Source: Tangfeifania diversioriginum
GTDB taxonomy: Bacteria; Bacteroidota; Bacteroidia; Bacteroidales; Prolixibacteraceae
Length of the DNA stretch: 56,155 nt
Direction of reading: 5' to 3'
Assembly (NCBI GenBank): GCA_945873105.1
Contig: CAMCBW010000037.1
Location: 1 to 56,155 of the forward strand
Shown here piece by piece: positions 53,290 to 56,155 of this stretch. Position 1 is the stretch's first letter; each line of letters starts with the position of its first letter. A program made the position numbers and the translations under genes. A model generated the notes under the pieces. It worked only from the letters and a program-made list of their open reading frames with translations, made no database searches and had not been told where the DNA came from.

Positions 53290-54540
53290 CTAAATACTCC
53301 ACGGTGCACGCATGGGTTGGTTGATGAGCCGGTTGGCGGCTTCATCGTCAATGAACTGCTGGGTGGCAGGATCAAAATGAAGCGTGCGGCCCAGTTGCAG
53401 GGCAATGACACCCATGTTGACCACGGTGCAGGAATGGTAGCCATTCATCTCATTGAGGGCAAACTTCTTCCGGGTCTTTACCGATTCCGTGAAGGTGGTT
53501 ATCTGTACCTCAGGTTCGGGAAGGGTTTCGATAAAAGACTGAAGATTGGGGATCGTTGATTTGAATCCCCTGAAAATCTTTCCATTGGGGCCTTCGATGT
53601 AAGCCGCGTCCTTGTCGCGGTTCTCTCCATCCAGGATGATTTTGCAACCATCGGCATAGGTATATTCGATCCTTCGCCAGGATCCCACTGCATCGTAATG
53701 CTGCTCGGGTGCATCCACTTCCACTTTGATGGGACTAGTATCGTCTTTGCCCAGGAGGTATTGCACCGGATCGAGGTAGTGCTGGCCCATGTCGCCCAGT
53801 CCACCGCCATCGTAATCCCAATAGCCCCTGAATTTGGAATGCACCCGCTCCGGATTGTAAGGTTTGTATGGCGCAGGCCCTAACCACATATCATAATCCA
53901 ACTCTTCCGGCACCGGCATTGGTTTGAGGTTACGCTCCCCGCTCCAGTAGAATTTCCAGTCGTAGCCGGTAATGCCGCTGACAGTGACCTTCAGTGGCCA
54001 ACCAAGTATCCCGCTTTGGATCACTTTTTTGAGTGGTTTCACGTCGGTACCCAACCCATAAAAGGTATCCTTGAACCTGAACCAGGTGTTGAGTCTGAAG
54101 ATCCTGTCGTATTTGTTGATCTCTTCTACCACCCTGAGTCCTTCGCCTATGGTGCGGGTCATCGGTTTTTCACACCAGATGTCCTTTCCTGCACGGGCGG
54201 CCTCGATGGCCATGATGCCATGCCAGTGGGGAGGTGTCGCAATGTGAACGATATCGATATCGGGTTGCAGCAGCAACTCCCTGAAATCGTGGTAGCTCTT
54301 CACCGGATTGGGGATGAGTTTTGTGGCCTCTTCCATGTGTTTTTTGTCCACGTCACAGATCGCCACCACCCTTGTATCTTCGTATTTGATGTGGCCGCGG
54401 CCCATGCCTCCCACCCCAATGATCGCCTTGTTCAAGCGGTCGCTGGGGGCCGTAAAACCAGTCCCGCCAAGCACATGCCTTGGGACAACCATGATTCCCG
54501 CCAAAGCCAGCGAGCTGTTTAGAAAACTTCGTCTCTTCAT
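53290..54540 (-). CDS. Gfo/Idh/MocA family oxidoreductase, Tat-exported
   Basis: A 416-residue exported dehydrogenase. Tat signal KRRSFLNSSLALAGIMVV; the Rossmann motif is AIIGVGGMGRGHI; VHIATPPHWH and an intact EKP motif in WCEKPMTR follow. Family C-terminal signature: GYWDYDGGGLGDMGQHYLDP. Closely related to the exported oxidases that act on glycosides. It starts the unit with the HEAT/double-DUF1080 gene 164 nt downstream; together they could oxidise a sugar at C3 and then cleave it. Decamer repeats upstream resemble those before the gene at 230. Confidence 0.92.
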   Translation of the reverse strand: MKRRSFLNSSLALAGIMVVPRHVLGGTGFTAPSDRLNKAIIGVGGMGRGHIKYEDTRVVAICDVDKKHMEEATKLIPNPVKSYHDFRELLLQPDIDIVHIATPPHWHGIMAIEAARAGKDIWCEKPMTRTIGEGLRVVEEINKYDRIFRLNTWFRFKDTFYGLGTDVKPLKKVIQSGILGWPLKVTVSGITGYDWKFYWSGERNLKPMPVPEELDYDMWLGPAPYKPYNPERVHSKFRGYWDYDGGGLGDMGQHYLDPVQYLLGKDDTSPIKVEVDAPEQHYDAVGSWRRIEYTYADGCKIILDGENRDKDAAYIEGPNGKIFRGFKSTIPNLQSFIETLPEPEVQITTFTESVKTRKKFALNEMNGYHSCTVVNMGVIALQLGRTLHFDPATQQFIDDEAANRLINQPMRAPWSI

Positions 54541-54591
54541 GTTAAGTAGTAATTATAGAGTTGTTTAATTTATTAACATTCGTTGCCAAGG

Positions 54592-54635
54592 AAAGTGCCT
54601 AAAGTGAACTAAAGTGACTAGAGTGCCTAAAGTAC
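54592..54635 (-). repeat. Decamer-like repeats upstream of Gfo/Idh/MocA gene
   Basis: The minus strand reads ACTTTAGGC, ACTCTAGTC, ACTTTAGTTC, ACTTTAGGC, units of 9-10 nt matching those at 161-199. It lies ~55-95 nt before the ATG at 54540. Confidence 0.6.
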
Positions 54636-54665
54636 TTCGCCTCGATCAACTATAGTTGTCCACGT

Positions 54666-54736
54666 ATCCCATTTCTCCGTTTCTCCGTTTCTCTGTTTCT
54701 CTGTTTCTCCGTTTCTCCGTTTCTCCGTTTCTCCTT
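54666..54736. repeat. Octamer tandem array (TTTCTCCG)
   Basis: About eight consecutive TTTCTCYG units with CT-only variation. The minus (transcribed) strand is purine-rich GGAGAAAC. A looser CGTCTCTC/CGTCCCTC tract of similar composition recurs at about 54980-55070. Confidence 0.8.
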
Positions 54737-54820
54737 CCTTTATTCGTCCCTTCCGTCCGATCCCGTCGTCATGCTAGTTTCAAAATACTACCGCGGACGG
54801 TGAACTCCCGACATTCCGTT

Positions 54821-54858
54821 ACCCGGGGTGTCGCTCCTTCGTCGCTTTACCCCGGGCT
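54821..54858. repeat. GC-rich hairpin with CCCGGGGT arms
   Basis: ACCCGGGGTGTCGCTCC and CGTCGCTTTACCCCGGGC pair, with a TTCG-like loop region; a second small hairpin, ACCCCTTCGGGGT, follows at about 54870. It may terminate the gamma-glutamyltransferase transcript coming from the right, or be a dispersed repeat. Confidence 0.55.
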
Positions 54859-55084
54859 ATTGAGCTTTAACCCCTTCGGGGTAAAGAAGGCAATTGTTCC
54901 GTCTCTCTATCATTTTCCTGTCCCCGTTTCTCAGTTTCAATTCTTTACGCTCAACTTTCCACTTCCCATCATTTACCGTCTCCTCGTCCCTTCGTCTCCC
55001 TGTCTCTCCGTCTCTCCGTCATTTTCCGTCCCTCCGTCTCCCCGTCCCTAGGTCCCCTAGTCCCTAAGTCTCACAGTCCTTGCA

Positions 55085-56155
55085 TCAGTATCCCGCTGCC
55101 TGCCCGTCCTTCCTGGATTCTGAGGCCCCGAAATAGACGCTGTTCTTCGCATCCCATCTGATGGCCTGGTATCCACCATATATTCCATTGGTGTATTGCA
55201 CCAGGTGTCCCTTGCCAAGCAATTGACGGATAGTTTCGTAGGGCAATCCGCTTTCGAGGTAGACTACACCGCCATCTGTCATGGTCTCCCCGGTAGGCTC
55301 ACTGGAACCCTCGTGGCAGATACGGGGTGCATCACCGGCTTCCTGCAGGTTCATCCCAAAATCGATCAGGTTGACCACCATCTGGACATGGCCCTGCGGC
55401 TGCATGGAGCCTCCCATCAGTCCGAAACTGATAAATGGTTTGCCATCTTTGGTGATAAAGGCCGGGATGATGGTGTGAAATGGTCGTTTGTGAGGTTCAT
55501 AACGGTTCATATGGGTATCATCCAGGATGAACATCTCACCACGGTCCTGTAACACGAAGCCAAGCTTACCCGGAGTCATACCTGAACCCATGCCGCGGTA
55601 ATTGCTTTGAATGAGCGAAACCATGTTGCCATCCTTGTCGGCAGTGGTCATGTAAATGGTATTTCCCTGCTCCAGATTTCCGGCAGGATAGCTTCTGGCA
55701 GATCTGGCTGCATCAAAAAGTTTCAGCCGCTCTTTGGCATAAGCTTTTGAGATCAGCTTCTCAATAGGAAGCTTATTGAAATCGGGGTCTGCATAGTATT
55801 TGGCCCGGTCCTCAAAGGCCAGTTTCTTCGTCTCTACAAAAGTGTGAATGTATTGCGCACTGCCGAAACCCATTGCCTTGACATCGAAATTCTCCAGCAT
55901 ATTGAGTTGCTGCAAAACGGCTGTGCCCTGGCCGTTGGGTGGTAACTCCCATACATCGTATCCCCGGTAGTTGGTCGAAATTGGTTCGACCCAATCGGAA
56001 TGATGGTCGGCGAGGTCACGTTCGCTCAGGAATCCCCCCTGCTCCTTCATGTAAGCCGCAATTTTCTGCGCGATTTCCCCTTTGTAAAAAGCATCCCTAC
56101 CTCCTGCCGCGATTTTTTCAAGGGTGCTTGCCAGGTAGGGATTCTTAAACACCTC
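55085..56155 (-). CDS. Gamma-glutamyltransferase (partial, 5' end beyond window)
   Basis: The C-terminal ~356 residues of a gamma-glutamyltransferase/GGT-like Ntn hydrolase; the gene runs off the right edge, so no start is visible. Landmarks: AGGRDAFYKGEIAQKIAAYM, the self-cleavage region with probable nucleophile Thr in GNTIYMTTADKDGNMVS, then SNYRGMGSGMTPGKLGFVLQDRG and SFGLMGGSMQPQGHVQMVVNLIDFGMNLQEAGDAPR. It probably hydrolyses gamma-glutamyl bonds of glutathione-like compounds in the periplasm. The sequence ends DGQAAGY. It precedes the low-complexity gap. Confidence 0.9.
   Translation of the reverse strand, partial: EVFKNPYLASTLEKIAAGGRDAFYKGEIAQKIAAYMKEQGGFLSERDLADHHSDWVEPISTNYRGYDVWELPPNGQGTAVLQQLNMLENFDVKAMGFGSAQYIHTFVETKKLAFEDRAKYYADPDFNKLPIEKLISKAYAKERLKLFDAARSARSYPAGNLEQGNTIYMTTADKDGNMVSLIQSNYRGMGSGMTPGKLGFVLQDRGEMFILDDTHMNRYEPHKRPFHTIIPAFITKDGKPFISFGLMGGSMQPQGHVQMVVNLIDFGMNLQEAGDAPRICHEGSSEPTGETMTDGGVVYLESGLPYETIRQLLGKGHLVQYTNGIYGGYQAIRWDAKNSVYFGASESRKDGQAAGY

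Larger units (their letters stand above)
54541..55084. other. Low-complexity intergenic region
   Basis: A 544-nt gap with no convincing gene. It holds decamer repeats (54592-54635), an octamer TTTCTCCG array (about 54666-54736), a GC-rich hairpin with CCCGGGG arms (about 54821-54858) followed by ACCCCTTCGGGGT-type sequence, and a CGTCTCTC/CGTCCCT tract (about 54980-55070). The long reading frame across it is low-complexity and not credible. Confidence 0.7.

Noticed and set aside
54656-55051. 131-codon reading frame in the low-complexity gap
   Set aside because: Composed of octamer repeats (SVSLFLRFSV type); no start signal or domain, so a repeat artefact.

Overview
The window looks like a chromosome segment from a free-living or environmental member of the Bacteroidota, probably Bacteroidales/Marinilabiliales-like. 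The evidence is Bacteroidota-type -7 boxes (TATCTTTG) close to start codons, the absence of obvious Shine-Dalgarno sites, and lineage-typical families: DUF3078, FISUMP lipoproteins, GH97, two-component-regulator propeller kinases, DUF1080 proteins and Tat-exported Gfo/Idh/MocA oxidoreductases. No rRNA, CRISPR array, intact transposase or phage gene is visible. One tRNA gene, tRNA-Gly(CCC), is present.

Layout. 1-18.9 kb is mixed metabolism: a Tat-exported Gfo/Idh/MocA protein, an NTF2-like lipoprotein, a DAACS symporter, an aldo/keto reductase, rlmF, a large propeller histidine kinase, a secreted FAD oxidoreductase, a DUF3078-ywbE-unknown-GH97 run, a START protein, a cytoplasmic Gfo/Idh/MocA and a Tat-exported aldo/keto reductase. 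18.9-24.2 kb is a six-gene minus-strand run (alpha/beta hydrolase, DUF2141, NTF2-like, outer-membrane barrel, retinol-dehydrogenase-like SDR, phytoene-desaturase/retinol-saturase-like flavoprotein) that may handle a lipid or isoprenoid. 24.6-34.6 kb is a plus-strand signalling locus: a short deletion-fusion ORF, a CheB-CheR-PAS protein without a kinase domain, and two hybrid histidine kinases with paralogous kinase-receiver cores. 35.1-41.1 kb is a secreted-protein island: two FISUMP proteins, a tandem LecA(PA-IL)-like lectin, a 1125-residue Sel1/Ig-like protein and a decayed FISUMP start, ending beside the tRNA. 41.7-49.6 kb is mostly housekeeping: an FNR-like reductase, miaB-like and mtaB methylthiotransferases, a sialidase-like protein, and an antitoxin-PIN toxin-argS run joined by ATGA overlaps. 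49.7-56.2 kb carries a HEAT/double-DUF1080 protein, a Tat-exported Gfo/Idh/MocA protein and a truncated gamma-glutamyltransferase. DUF1080 plus Gfo/Idh/MocA suggests oxidative (3-keto) cleavage of glycosides.

The window is rich in non-coding repeat structure. Two ~190-200 bp nested palindromes flank mtaB, and one supplies its stop codon. A 28-bp palindrome lies inside the ATPase domain of both hybrid kinases. CGCAAAG-type repeats occur at five intergenic sites, and a ~240 bp MITE-like element sits at 34.8-35.0 kb. Ten-base repeats lie upstream of two Tat-exported Gfo/Idh/MocA genes, and a purine/pyrimidine-biased octamer tract lies at 54.66-55.08 kb. The strongest candidates for undescribed biology are the FISUMP/LecA/Sel1-Ig island, the nested palindrome family, the in-gene palindrome and the translational coupling of a PIN toxin to argS. 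All function assignments are by reading motifs; no database search was run.
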